Assembly: GCA_028821235.1 (NCBI GenBank)
Contig: JAPPGV010000151.1
Coordinates: 1-43,503, forward strand
Direction of reading: 5' to 3'
Length of the DNA: 43,503 bases
Origin: a bacterium
GTDB taxonomy: Bacteria > Actinomycetota > Acidimicrobiia > Spongiisociales > Spongiisociaceae
The translations under genes were made by a program, and so were the position numbers. The number at the start of each line of letters is the position of its first letter. The stretch's first letter is position 1. Positions 7,900 to 15,757 of this stretch are shown here, piece after piece. The notes under the pieces are model-generated. The model searched no databases. It was not told the DNA's origin and saw only the letters and a program-made list of their open reading frames with translations.

Positions 7900-8850
7900 A
7901 TGCGACCTAGCCCGGGAGAAGTACAGCGCATCACCGTGGTGGGCGCCGGGACGATGGGGCATTCGATCGCCCAAGTCTTCGCCCAAGCCGGGATCGATGT
8001 GGACTTGGTGGACCTCGACGAGACGGCATTGGCGCGCGCCCCCGGACTGGTAGAGGCCAACCTACGAATCCTGGTCGATGCAGGCCGCTTGGCTTCTCAC
8101 GAGATCCCGACGATCCTGGGGCGCCTCCATCCGACCACCTCACTGGCCGAGGCAGCGGCCCGGGCCGAGTTCGCTATGGAAGTGGTGAGCGAGACCATCG
8201 CCGCCAAGCAGGCGGTCGTCGACGCGTTCGAGGATGCGGCCGCGCCCGATGTGGTGCTCGCGAGCAACACCTCGGCCTTGGACCTGTTCACGCAGGTGAC
8301 GGCCGCCAGACCCGAGCGGTTCGTCTGCGCCCACTGGTTCATGCCTGCGTACATCATCCCTCTGGTGGAGGTCGCCGGCGGACCCGACTCGTCCGGAGAC
8401 TCGCTCGAGTGGACGGCCGACCTGCTCCGGCGCATCGGGAAGCAGCCGCTCGTGATGAATCGGTTCGCTATCGGCTTCATCGCCAACAAGGTCATGATGG
8501 CGATGGGGGCTGCGGCGGAGGAGCTGATGGACGACGGCGCCGCGACCTTGCAGGACATCGACTTCGCGTTGAAGACCAGCGTGGGCGTGCGGCTGGGGCT
8601 GGTGGGCATCTTCCAGAGTCTGGACTTCAACGGACTCGACCTGATCGCCGAAGGCACGGCGGAGATGGGCCTCGAAGTGCCCCCCTACCTCAAAGAGGTC
8701 GTCGACCAGGGCTTCTACGGACCCAAGACGGGCCGAGGCTTCTATGACTACGGCGGCCGCTCCGAGCGAGAGGTGGTGCGCAAGCGGGACCTGGCCTACC
8801 TGGCCGTACTGGACGCCCTGGAGGAGGCAGACGCCTTCTCGCCGTTGTAG
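7900..8850 (+). CDS. 3-hydroxyacyl-CoA dehydrogenase family protein
   Basis: A 316-residue NAD-dependent dehydrogenase of the HBDH/3-hydroxyacyl-CoA dehydrogenase fold, which includes L-carnitine dehydrogenase and 3-hydroxybutyryl-CoA dehydrogenase. The Rossmann motif VVGAGTMG (about 13-20) and the acidic LVDLDE at the end of strand 2 indicate NAD. The catalytic region reads SNTSALD, then CAHWFMPAYIIPLVEV, where relatives have a His-Glu pair. The C-terminal helical domain has GFIANKVMMAM and DIDFALKTSVGVRLGLVG. The start is the ATG at 7900; a much longer open frame from 6274 runs antisense through amidohydrolase 3 and is not real. Convergent with the enolase-superfamily gene at 8887. The exact hydroxy-acid substrate is unknown. 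Confidence 0.88.
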   Translation: MRPSPGEVQRITVVGAGTMGHSIAQVFAQAGIDVDLVDLDETALARAPGLVEANLRILVDAGRLASHEIPTILGRLHPTTSLAEAAARAEFAMEVVSETIAAKQAVVDAFEDAAAPDVVLASNTSALDLFTQVTAARPERFVCAHWFMPAYIIPLVEVAGGPDSSGDSLEWTADLLRRIGKQPLVMNRFAIGFIANKVMMAMGAAAEELMDDGAATLQDIDFALKTSVGVRLGLVGIFQSLDFNGLDLIAEGTAEMGLEVPPYLKEVVDQGFYGPKTGRGFYDYGGRSEREVVRKRDLAYLAVLDALEEADAFSPL

Positions 8851-8886
8851 AACCCCTCTTCGGGAACTATCGGGTCCCGGAGGTGA

Positions 8887-10050
8887 TCACAGGCGACCGG
8901 CGCCGTGCTCGGGGTACAGCTCTTGGTAGAGCTTCCCCCGCTGGTACGGGTAGGCAGCCAGGACGGTTTCGTCGATCTCGATCCCCAGCCCGGGCCCGGT
9001 GGGGACCGCCATGCGGCCGTTCTCGACGCGATCCATACCGAAGATGGGGTCGACCAGCAGATCGTCCCGTAGCGGCTGGTACGGATCGGGGTCGTACTCG
9101 AGCACCTCGGGCTCGATGGCGGCCGCGAGATGGAGACCAGCAGCCACTCCTACCGCGGTCAGGCCTCCGATGTGGGGGACCACCGCGAGATCGTGGGCCT
9201 TCGCCAGGGCCGCCACCTCCATGCAGGCCAGTATGCCTCCGCAAACCGTCGGGTCCGGCTGGAGGACGTCCGCGGCGCGATGATGCACCACGTTCCTGAA
9301 TCCGGCCAGGGAGAAGACGCGCTCGCCGACCGCGATGCGGACCGGCGATTCGGCCCGGAGCTCGGCGAGCGCCTCGATCATGTACTGGGGAAGGGGTTCC
9401 TCGTAGAAGCTCACGTCGTACGGTTCCATCTTCCGCGCCAGGCGGATCGCCTCGCGGAGCGTGTACGTCCAGTAGCCGTCCGCCATCAGAAGGCAGTCAT
9501 CGCCGATGACGCGCCTGGTCCGGGCGATCAACTCGACATCCCGATCCGGGTCGTTGCCCAGCCGCACCTTGATGGCTTTGATCCCGACCTCGAGGACATC
9601 ATCGAAGTACGTCTCGTGCCAGCCGAGGTCCACCTCGAACGAAGTCGTCCCCGTGGCGTACAGAGGCAAGCTGCCCACGCCGGCGCCGAGTATGGCCGCC
9701 AGGGAGACACCGTGCTCCTGGCCGAAGATGTCCCACAATGCGATCTCGATGGCGCCGATGACCTGCGCCGAGACGCCGTCCCAACCAAGGTAGCCGTCCA
9801 GCCACAGGTGCATCTCGGCCAAGCGGGCCCTGATGGCCAGCGGGTTCTTGCCGACCAGCACGTCGGCGAGGACATCATTGACGATGGTCTCCACGACCGT
9901 GGGGTACGAATGCCCGTAGGACGAGCTCGCCTCGCCCCATCCCACGTGCCCGGCGTCGGTGTCGATCTTGACCAGCGAGAAGCTGCGATGCATCTCCGGG
10001 TCGACCTTCATGTAACCGGCCGAGAAGGCCGTGATCCGGGTGATCTTCAC
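8887..10050 (-). CDS. Mandelate racemase / muconate-lactonizing family (enolase superfamily) enzyme
   Basis: A 387-residue enolase-superfamily enzyme with its catalytic set visible and numbered almost like mandelate racemase: Lys161-x-Arg163 (KVR), metal ligands Asp191 (ADGYW), Glu217 (YEEPL) and Glu243 (GERV), then Asp266 (LQPDPT) and His293 (VVPHIGG). It should abstract a proton alpha to a carboxylate, using Mg2+, as a dehydratase, racemase or cycloisomerase. The His-Asp dyad and KxR are typical of the acid-sugar dehydratase and mandelate racemase groups. The start is GTG at 10048-10050. The gene follows the small protein at 10082-10447 by 31 bases on the same strand, so they are probably one operon. 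Confidence 0.9.
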   Translation of the reverse strand: MKITRITAFSAGYMKVDPEMHRSFSLVKIDTDAGHVGWGEASSSYGHSYPTVVETIVNDVLADVLVGKNPLAIRARLAEMHLWLDGYLGWDGVSAQVIGAIEIALWDIFGQEHGVSLAAILGAGVGSLPLYATGTTSFEVDLGWHETYFDDVLEVGIKAIKVRLGNDPDRDVELIARTRRVIGDDCLLMADGYWTYTLREAIRLARKMEPYDVSFYEEPLPQYMIEALAELRAESPVRIAVGERVFSLAGFRNVVHHRAADVLQPDPTVCGGILACMEVAALAKAHDLAVVPHIGGLTAVGVAAGLHLAAAIEPEVLEYDPDPYQPLRDDLLVDPIFGMDRVENGRMAVPTGPGLGIEIDETVLAAYPYQRGKLYQELYPEHGAGRL

Positions 10051-10081
10051 GCGGTCACCGCCCAGAGGCCGGGCCGGAGTG

Positions 10082-10447
10082 TCATTGCCGGGTCCGGGCC
10101 TCGAACTTGCCCACGAGGGTGGGAGCGGGAACCTCCACCGGTGCGGTCTCCAGGTATCCGGTGACGCTCACGATCGTGTCCCGGAACCAGATGTCGAACG
10201 GGTTGTCGGATGCCGTCATCTTGTCGAGGATGGCCTCGGGGTCGACGCCGTCGATGGCCACGATGGCCAGATCCATCCCGGGAAGGCGCTGCTCCCAGAC
10301 CACCTCGCGCGAGACGCCCATCCGCCGGTGATGGTCGGCCCACTCCTCGTACCGGGGTCCGGTGACCTCCCGCATCATCCGGCGCCACGCCTCCCGCTTC
10401 CCGGGAAGGATCGGTGCCACTATCAGAAACTCGGTCGTCTCCGCCAA
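10082..10447 (-). CDS. Small alpha/beta protein, likely ferredoxin-like (ABM/DUF6176-like) fold
   Basis: A 121-residue protein beginning MAETTEFLIVAPILPGKREAWRRMM: a beta strand, then a P-G-K turn and a long helix, as in dimeric alpha/beta-barrel proteins. The second half repeats the pattern (DLAIVAIDGVDPEAILDKMTASD, ending in the strand-like PTLVGKFEA). I do not recognise a catalytic motif, and the family assignment is tentative. The start is TTG at 10445-10447 with GGGAG upstream, in a context almost identical to the TTG start at 6924. It precedes the enolase-superfamily gene in the same direction and may act on the same compound. It is divergent from the PPC-domain gene at 10582. Confidence 0.7.
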   Translation of the reverse strand: MAETTEFLIVAPILPGKREAWRRMMREVTGPRYEEWADHHRRMGVSREVVWEQRLPGMDLAIVAIDGVDPEAILDKMTASDNPFDIWFRDTIVSVTGYLETAPVEVPAPTLVGKFEARTRQ

Positions 10448-10581
10448 CGAGGTCTCCCATTCTCCGGGCAGGTGCGGAGTGTATCAATCGGGTGGGTCGC
10501 CCCACGCGCCCGTATTGGGTGCTCCTAGACTCGTCGGGTGCGGTTGCTGCCGACTCGCCCACCCGACCGGAGCGCACCGGC

Positions 10582-10983
10582 GTGAAGGTTTTTGACTTCG
10601 ATCCGGGCAGGATCCACCTCTTGAGCTTGAGCCAGGGGGATGACCTGCTGGGCTCGCTGACAGAGTTCGCCCGATCCAACGGCGTCCTAGGCGCGACGAT
10701 CACCTTTCTCGGCTCGGTGAGCCGTGCCGACCTCTCCTGGTACGACCCGGATACCGGCGACTACCGCACCTTCGTCCGGGAGGAGCAACTCGAGGTCGCG
10801 GGCGGGACGGGCAACATCTCCCTGTACGAAGGCCAACCGCTGGTGCACATACACGCTGTGTTCGCCGACTCGACAGGCCGGACAATTGCCGGCCACATCA
10901 ACCGGGGAACCACCGTGTTCGCGATGGAAGCCACCGTCCAGCAACTCGTGGGCGATCCGCCGGAGTTCTGGGGGACTCTATGA
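10582..10983 (+). CDS. PPC domain (DUF296) protein
   Basis: A 133-residue single-domain PPC/DUF296 protein. Family members form trimers; in plants the domain accompanies AT-hooks, while in bacteria the stand-alone version has no settled function and often sits in catabolic clusters. The recognisable features are the opening strand and helix (IHLLSLSQGDDLLGSLTEFARS), ATITFLGSVSRADLSWYD, and the signature VHIHAVFAD followed by GHINRGTTVFAMEATV, whose His residues may bind metal. The chosen start is GTG at 10582 (MKVFDFDPG), with GGAG nine bases upstream. A longer frame from 10414 has no family similarity. Confidence 0.82.
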   Translation: MKVFDFDPGRIHLLSLSQGDDLLGSLTEFARSNGVLGATITFLGSVSRADLSWYDPDTGDYRTFVREEQLEVAGGTGNISLYEGQPLVHIHAVFADSTGRTIAGHINRGTTVFAMEATVQQLVGDPPEFWGTL

Positions 10984-11121
10984 ACCGGTGCCGGTTGCCG
11001 ACCGCAGTGCCTTACACGGCCATGCCGGTCGGCTGTCGCCGCAAACGATCCGAGACCAGCGGTCTGCCTGCGAAGTGGACCGCTAGTCTCCGTTTCGGCG
11101 GAACCCCCTAAGGAGGCGCCA

Positions 11122-11934
11122 TTGACTGACCGCAACACCGGTGACGTGGGCGGAGAAATCGCCGACGGGTCACCGGTCATCTCGCTGCGGGATGTGAGCA
11201 AGGAGTTCAAGCTGCGGAGGGGAGAGTCGCTGCTGGCGGTCTCCGACGTCAGCTTCGATGTGGCGGCCGGGGAGTTCGTGGCGCTAATCGGTCCATCCGG
11301 CTGTGGTAAGTCGACCTTGCTACGGCTGGTGGGATCGCTGGAGACACCTTCCCTTGGAACAGTGGTCGTGAACGGGCGACAGCCTGCCGAGTTGGCGGCT
11401 GCGCATCGCCTGGGCGTGGCCTTCCAAGATCACGCTCTGCTCCCCTGGCTCAGTTCGTGGGACAACATCGCTCTGCCTTTCCACGTGGCCGGGATGAAGC
11501 CGGACCGCGAGCGCATCTCCGATCTCATCTCCCTCGTCGGTATGGCGGGGTTCGAGAAGGCGAGGCCGAAGCAGCTCTCGGGCGGGATGCGCCAGCGCGT
11601 CGCCATCGCCCGCGCCCTCGCCCTGAACCCCGAAGTCCTGCTTCTCGACGAGCCGTTCGGAGCTCTCGATGCGGTGACCCGCCGGCAGATGAACATGGAA
11701 CTGCAGCGGATCTGGTCCGCTCAGCAGCACACCACGATTCTCGTGACCCATTCGGTGGACGAGGCCCTCTTCCTCGCCGACCGCGTCATCGTTCTGACCG
11801 AGCGGCCGGGGCAGGTGAAGTTGGTACAGGAAGTGGAGTTCGAGAGGCCTCGGACACGGGAGCTGGCGACCACTCCGGAATTCCACGCGATAGCCGACGA
11901 GCTCACCCTGGCCTTGGACTCTACGGAGACCTGA
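11122..11934 (+). CDS. ABC transporter ATP-binding protein, SsuB/TauB/NrtD-like
   Basis: Cytoplasmic ATPase of 270 residues with Walker A GPSGCGKST (57-65), Q-loop FQDHALLPWL (about 101-110), signature LSGGMRQ (152-158), Walker B LLLDEPFG (173-180) and switch His210. The FQDxALLPW sequence is typical of the nitrate/sulfonate/taurine/pyrimidine-precursor importer family. The TTG start at 11122 is supported by AAGGAGG seven bases upstream. It faces the binding-protein and double-permease genes at 12062-14938, and these three probably make one importer although the ATPase is on the opposite strand. It could also energise the partial system at 1-1811. Confidence 0.92.
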   Translation: MTDRNTGDVGGEIADGSPVISLRDVSKEFKLRRGESLLAVSDVSFDVAAGEFVALIGPSGCGKSTLLRLVGSLETPSLGTVVVNGRQPAELAAAHRLGVAFQDHALLPWLSSWDNIALPFHVAGMKPDRERISDLISLVGMAGFEKARPKQLSGGMRQRVAIARALALNPEVLLLDEPFGALDAVTRRQMNMELQRIWSAQQHTTILVTHSVDEALFLADRVIVLTERPGQVKLVQEVEFERPRTRELATTPEFHAIADELTLALDSTET

Positions 11935-12001
11935 GAGCCCTCTTCCCGCAGATCAGCCCAGGCCGCGGATCAGGCTGCCCTGTGCTCGGAACCGACCAGA
12001 A

Positions 12002-12039
12002 GGAAAGTGGCGCCCCGTCAGTCGGAGACGCCACTTCCC
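12002..12039. terminator. Possible bidirectional terminator between convergent genes
   Basis: Inverted repeat GGAAAGTGGCG (12002-12012) with CGCCACTTCCC (12029-12039), one mismatch, between two converging genes. No long T run follows on either strand, so this is modest support. Confidence 0.45.
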
Positions 12040-12061
12040 TATAACCGGGAGACCCGGGCGA

Positions 12062-13240
12062 TCAGCACTCGAGGAGCGAAGCTCCGCAGCCGGCGAACGC
12101 ATCGTCGAGCAAGCTGGTGTCGATCATCGACTCGGCACTGGGAAGGTTCTCGATGCCTGTCAGAGCCAGGACGTCCCACATGGTGGACGCCATGAGATCG
12201 AAGTCCATCTGGAAAAGACCCTTCTCGTCGGTGAGGCTGCTCGTCATCAGAGGTACCTGAGCGTCATGTACGGGCCGCTGGAACGAGATGTCCATGCCGA
12301 TCTCGGCCCCTCCCCACTTGTTCATCATGAGGTCGATGGCGGCATCCGGATCGGCGAAGGCCGCTTCCCAGCCCTTGATCATCGCCCGCAGGAATCCCAC
12401 CATCGCATCGCGGTTGGCGTCCAGGAAGCTTCGGTTGACGAACGCCAGGTCGTGATACATCTGCATGCCCAGGTCGGCATAGGACACGGCCACGTTGTCG
12501 ATGCCCATGAAGTCGAGAATGACGGGGTGGCTGTTCATGTAGTTGATCTGGCCACGCACCAAGCCTTCAGCGACCGGTGACGGGTCGTAACCAACCGGGA
12601 CCATGTCGTAACACCCGGCCTCCAGCCCGTTGAGGGTCAGCAGCGCGTCGAGTTGGACTATGTCACCGGGGGTGGCCCCGATCTTGCTGCCGCATATGTC
12701 GTTCGCAGTCAGGATCGGGTCCGAGGCCAGGGAACTGATCCCCAGGATGCCCTCTTGAAGCCTTGTCCCGAAGATCACGAACTCATCGCCCTGTGACACT
12801 GCATCGGCAATGATGGCCAGACCTCCGAAGCCGATGTCCGCAGCTCCCCCGGCCAGGATCTGGACGGGATGCGGCACGTTCGGGCCGCCGTACTCGAACT
12901 CGGCCACTACGTTCTCCTCGGTGAAGAACCCCAATTCGTCCGCCATGTAAAGCCCCAGGAATCCTGGATCCGCCGTCCAGTTCAGCCGGACACGGATGAC
13001 CGTCGGTTCCATGGGAGCTTCCGTGGTCGGCGCCGCCGTGGTATCAGGCGCCGCAGTTGTCGCGGGCGCGGCCGTCGTATCAGGCGCGGCTGTCGTTGCC
13101 GGAGCGGCCGTCGTTGCCGGGGCCGCGGTCGTGGCGGGCGCAGCCGTCGTGGCGGCAGGCTCGTCATCCCCGCACGCGGCCGCCAGCAAGGCCAATACGA
13201 GAATCATCCCGCCTAGTCGTGATCTACGTGAGTACCGCAA
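12062..13240 (-). CDS. ABC transporter substrate-binding lipoprotein, NMT1/SsuA-like (paralogue)
   Basis: A 392-residue lipoprotein and clear paralogue of the 630-1811 product. The start is TTG at 13238-13240, because AGGAGG lies six bases upstream and the next residues (MRYSRRSRLGGMILVLALL) form a proper signal peptide with lipobox LAAAC, Cys23. A linker of seven TTAAP-type units plus TTEAP follows, then the binding fold (IRVRLNWTADPGFLGLYMA, GGPNVPHPVQILAGGAADIG). The long first helix and the aromatic DPGF.GLY region match the first system, so the ligands are probably related. It is downstream of the double permease in the same direction with a 102-base gap. Ligand unknown. Confidence 0.9.
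   Translation of the reverse strand: MRYSRRSRLGGMILVLALLAAACGDDEPAATTAAPATTAAPATTAAPATTAAPDTTAAPATTAAPDTTAAPTTEAPMEPTVIRVRLNWTADPGFLGLYMADELGFFTEENVVAEFEYGGPNVPHPVQILAGGAADIGFGGLAIIADAVSQGDEFVIFGTRLQEGILGISSLASDPILTANDICGSKIGATPGDIVQLDALLTLNGLEAGCYDMVPVGYDPSPVAEGLVRGQINYMNSHPVILDFMGIDNVAVSYADLGMQMYHDLAFVNRSFLDANRDAMVGFLRAMIKGWEAAFADPDAAIDLMMNKWGGAEIGMDISFQRPVHDAQVPLMTSSLTDEKGLFQMDFDLMASTMWDVLALTGIENLPSAESMIDTSLLDDAFAGCGASLLEC
13023..13155 (-). repeat. Coding tandem repeat for TTAAP linker units
   Basis: Imperfect 18-base repeats on the minus strand encode seven (A/D)TTAAP units plus a TTEAP unit, forming the flexible linker between the lipidated Cys and the binding domain. It is low-complexity coding sequence, not CRISPR. 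Confidence 0.85.
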
Positions 13241-13342
13241 TGGTCTCCTCCTACTTCGCCTCGGATGCTTCAGTCTGCCACCCCTAGTGGGGGAATGCAC
13301 CTGGTTTTGTCCACGCCGAGTACGGCAGGAGGCCGGTACTGC

Positions 13343-14938
13343 CTAGAGCATCCGCTGCTGCCCGCGCTCCTCGAGCCGGCTGGCGCCGACGTATACGACC
13401 ACCGACAGGACGACTATTACCACCGCGGAGCCCCAGGCCCGAGCCATTTCGAGACCGCCGTACGAGAGAGCGAATAGCCACCCGAGGCCGTCGCGGCCGG
13501 TGAGGTACTCCCCCAAGATCGCGGCGACGATCGCCAGCGCCCCGTTCAGCCGGAGCGCGGTGAGGAAGTCGGGTACTGCCGAAGGCAACGCCAGGTGACG
13601 CAATCTGGCGCGGCGCCGTGCTCCCATGACGGAGAACACATCGTCGGCGCCGGGGGGTGTGGAACGGAGACCGGAACTGACCAGCACGAAGGTCGGGAAC
13701 ATCGAGACCAGGGCGGCAACCGCCACAACCGTGGTCCGCGTGTAACCGATCACCCTCGCCATGATCGGGACGGTCGCTACCAGCGGAACGGAGTACATGA
13801 TGATCATGGGTGTGGTGAGCATGCCCCTCAGCACCGGAGACAGCCAACTCGCCAGTGCCGCCGCCAGCCCGATGAGGCTTCCGACCAGCAGACCCACCGC
13901 AGCCATCTGCATCGTGTTGAAGGTGTACGAGAGATAGGTGCCGGGATCCCCGGCGATGTCGCTCACCACCGATTCGGGGGTGGGGGCCACGATGGGACTG
14001 ACGTCCCAGATCGTGACCGCGAACTGCCAGAAGCCGATCACGAAGACGAAGGGCCACACCGTGAGAGCAATATCCACCAGTCGGCGGCTCCAGGAGGCGG
14101 GCTCCCTCTCTCCCTCCTTCGATCGGCCGGAGCCGGCCAGTTCCCGCACGTCCTGGCGGACGGAGAAGTCGCGACGCCGGACTAGTTCTTCCACCAGGGC
14201 GAAGAGGCCGAAAGCCACGATCGCTATGAAGGCCGTCAGCCCAGCGGCTGCCCAGAGCCGGGCGGTGAAGAACTGCTGGAGGGCCACGACCATCACCAGG
14301 CCCAATCCCGGCTCGGTCGTGCCGAACCACTCGCCGAAGACCACGCCGAACATGGCGGCGGGAGCGCCGAGCTTGGCCGCGTACACGATCGAAGGCAGCA
14401 CCGCCGGTATCTCGAGCCTCCAGAAGCGGCTGGTCCTGGACGCCCCCAGAACGGTGAACACGTCCTGATGGGATGCGCTCACGAGGTTGAAACCGGAACT
14501 CACCGCGATGAAGCTCGAGAAGAACACGGCCAGGCTCGCGAAGACCACCGGAGTCGCCGACGACGACACCACCATGACGATGAGCGGGCCCAGAGCGATC
14601 CAGGGGATGGAATTGACGACGGTGGCCAGGCGCCCGATGCCCCGGCGGAGCGGAATGATGACCAGCCCGATGATGGCCAGAGAGATTCCCAATGCCATCC
14701 CGGCAGCGAATCCCCGCACCGCGTCCCGGATCGTGCCTGCGGCGGCCCGACGCAGTATCTCCCTGTCCTTGGAAAGAGACTCGAGAACATCCGTGAAGGG
14801 CGGCCAACCCCTACCGAACACCTCGAATTGGCCGACCAGTTCCCATCCCGCGAGGAGGACTCCCACGCCTGCAACCCCCAGGGCGGCCGATCGCCAACCG
14901 GATACTCCCCTTGCGGAGACAGCCCCTCCGGTTGCCAT
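13343..14938 (-). CDS. ABC transporter permease with two fused permease domains
   Basis: A 531-residue inner-membrane protein that contains two complete BPD-type permease domains in one chain. Each has an EAA loop: FTVLGASRTSRFWRLEIPA in the first half and FSVMGARRRARLRHLALPSA in the second, each followed by a conserved GEW or GEYL hydrophobic end. The halves are joined near residue 270 by a charged linker. Most relatives use homodimers of a single domain, so this chain probably makes the whole membrane channel. The start is ATG at 14938 (MATGGAVSARG), with GAAGGGA upstream; a frame to 15136 lacks similarity. The second half closely resembles the partial permease at 1-404. Confidence 0.9.
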   Translation of the reverse strand: MATGGAVSARGVSGWRSAALGVAGVGVLLAGWELVGQFEVFGRGWPPFTDVLESLSKDREILRRAAAGTIRDAVRGFAAGMALGISLAIIGLVIIPLRRGIGRLATVVNSIPWIALGPLIVMVVSSSATPVVFASLAVFFSSFIAVSSGFNLVSASHQDVFTVLGASRTSRFWRLEIPAVLPSIVYAAKLGAPAAMFGVVFGEWFGTTEPGLGLVMVVALQQFFTARLWAAAGLTAFIAIVAFGLFALVEELVRRRDFSVRQDVRELAGSGRSKEGEREPASWSRRLVDIALTVWPFVFVIGFWQFAVTIWDVSPIVAPTPESVVSDIAGDPGTYLSYTFNTMQMAAVGLLVGSLIGLAAALASWLSPVLRGMLTTPMIIMYSVPLVATVPIMARVIGYTRTTVVAVAALVSMFPTFVLVSSGLRSTPPGADDVFSVMGARRRARLRHLALPSAVPDFLTALRLNGALAIVAAILGEYLTGRDGLGWLFALSYGGLEMARAWGSAVVIVVLSVVVYVGASRLEERGQQRML

Positions 14939-15094
14939 AATCCATCGTCCCTTCGGGAGCCGGTTAGTGGTCTGCCTGCGGAGGCATACCATCTCGAAAA
15001 ATCTTACCCGCCGGTCCTGGCCGCCGAACGGCTGAATCCAACGATGCGGGAAGGCGTAGACCGCTAGCGTTGTAACGCACCCGACGGGAACGAC

Positions 15095-15757
15095 ATGAGA
15101 ACCATCACTGTTCAGGCCACCATCCGCCAGGATCACCTGGACAAGTTCCTAACGGCGTCGATCGCCAACGCCCGTGCGTCTGTGGCGACCGAGCCAGGGT
15201 GCCGCCGTTTCGACATCTTCGGTGACGATACGGACCCGGCCAGGGTGGGATTCAACGAGATCTACGACGATGACGGCGCGGTCGAAGCGCACGGCGAGTC
15301 GGCGCACTTCGAAACCTGGTTTTCGGCTACCGACGGAATGCTCGATCAAACGGTCTGGGCAACGTGTCGCAACCTCTATACCTACACCTTGAAGTCCCGT
15401 CGCGTGACCGGCGAAGGATCCGGCGGTCAATCATCAACCGGAGGGATCAGGGTCTACCAGGCGCGTATCTCCCTGGAGCCCGATGACGCAGACGGCTTCA
15501 TCGCCTCGGTGCGGGACCAGGCACGCGCCGCGGCTGTGTGTGAGGAGGGCCTACTCCGGTTCGACATCAACCAGAACATCGATCTCCCGACCGAGATCTG
15601 GCTCTACAAGGTCCATGCCGATGCCGCTGCGGCGGGCGACCACGCGGCCGCGCCCTACACGGCTGCTCATCTCGATCGGTACGGGGGGTACTACTCGGAC
15701 GGAGCGCTCGAGCCCATCTCGGGACCGAACATCTGGCCACCGGACACCGGGTGGTGA
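15095..15757 (+). CDS. Tandem ABM-domain (antibiotic biosynthesis monooxygenase-like) protein
   Basis: A 220-residue protein made of two dimeric alpha/beta-barrel domains in tandem. The first has ITVQATIRQDHLDKFLTA and EPGCRRFDIFGD..ARVGFNEIYDD with SAHFETW. The second has RVYQARISLEPDDADGFIAS, EEGLLRFDINQN and WLYKVHADAAAAGDHAAAPY. The EPGC-RFD, ExY and HxxxxHF pattern is that of LsrG/YgiN/ABM proteins, which include cofactor-free quinol oxygenases and isomerases. It is the first gene of the operon that leads to the selenoprotein. Its stop (TGA 15755-15757) overlaps the next start by seven bases, so the two are translationally coupled. Actual reaction unknown. Confidence 0.8.
   Translation: MRTITVQATIRQDHLDKFLTASIANARASVATEPGCRRFDIFGDDTDPARVGFNEIYDDDGAVEAHGESAHFETWFSATDGMLDQTVWATCRNLYTYTLKSRRVTGEGSGGQSSTGGIRVYQARISLEPDDADGFIASVRDQARAAAVCEEGLLRFDINQNIDLPTEIWLYKVHADAAAAGDHAAAPYTAAHLDRYGGYYSDGALEPISGPNIWPPDTGW

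Noticed and set aside
6274-8850. A very long plus-strand open frame across 6274-8850
   Set aside because: Its first part is antisense to the amidohydrolase gene at 6019-6924 and frame-shifted through the SDR gene; only the part from 7900 has family similarity.
13023-13155. Short regular repeats that could look like CRISPR
   Set aside because: They are contiguous 18-base units in frame with a lipoprotein linker, with no spacers.
13284-14807. Long minus-strand open frame of about 500 codons
   Set aside because: Overlaps the double-permease gene in another frame. Its product is Arg/Gly/His-rich with no hydrophobic or domain pattern, while the permease frame is clearly coding.
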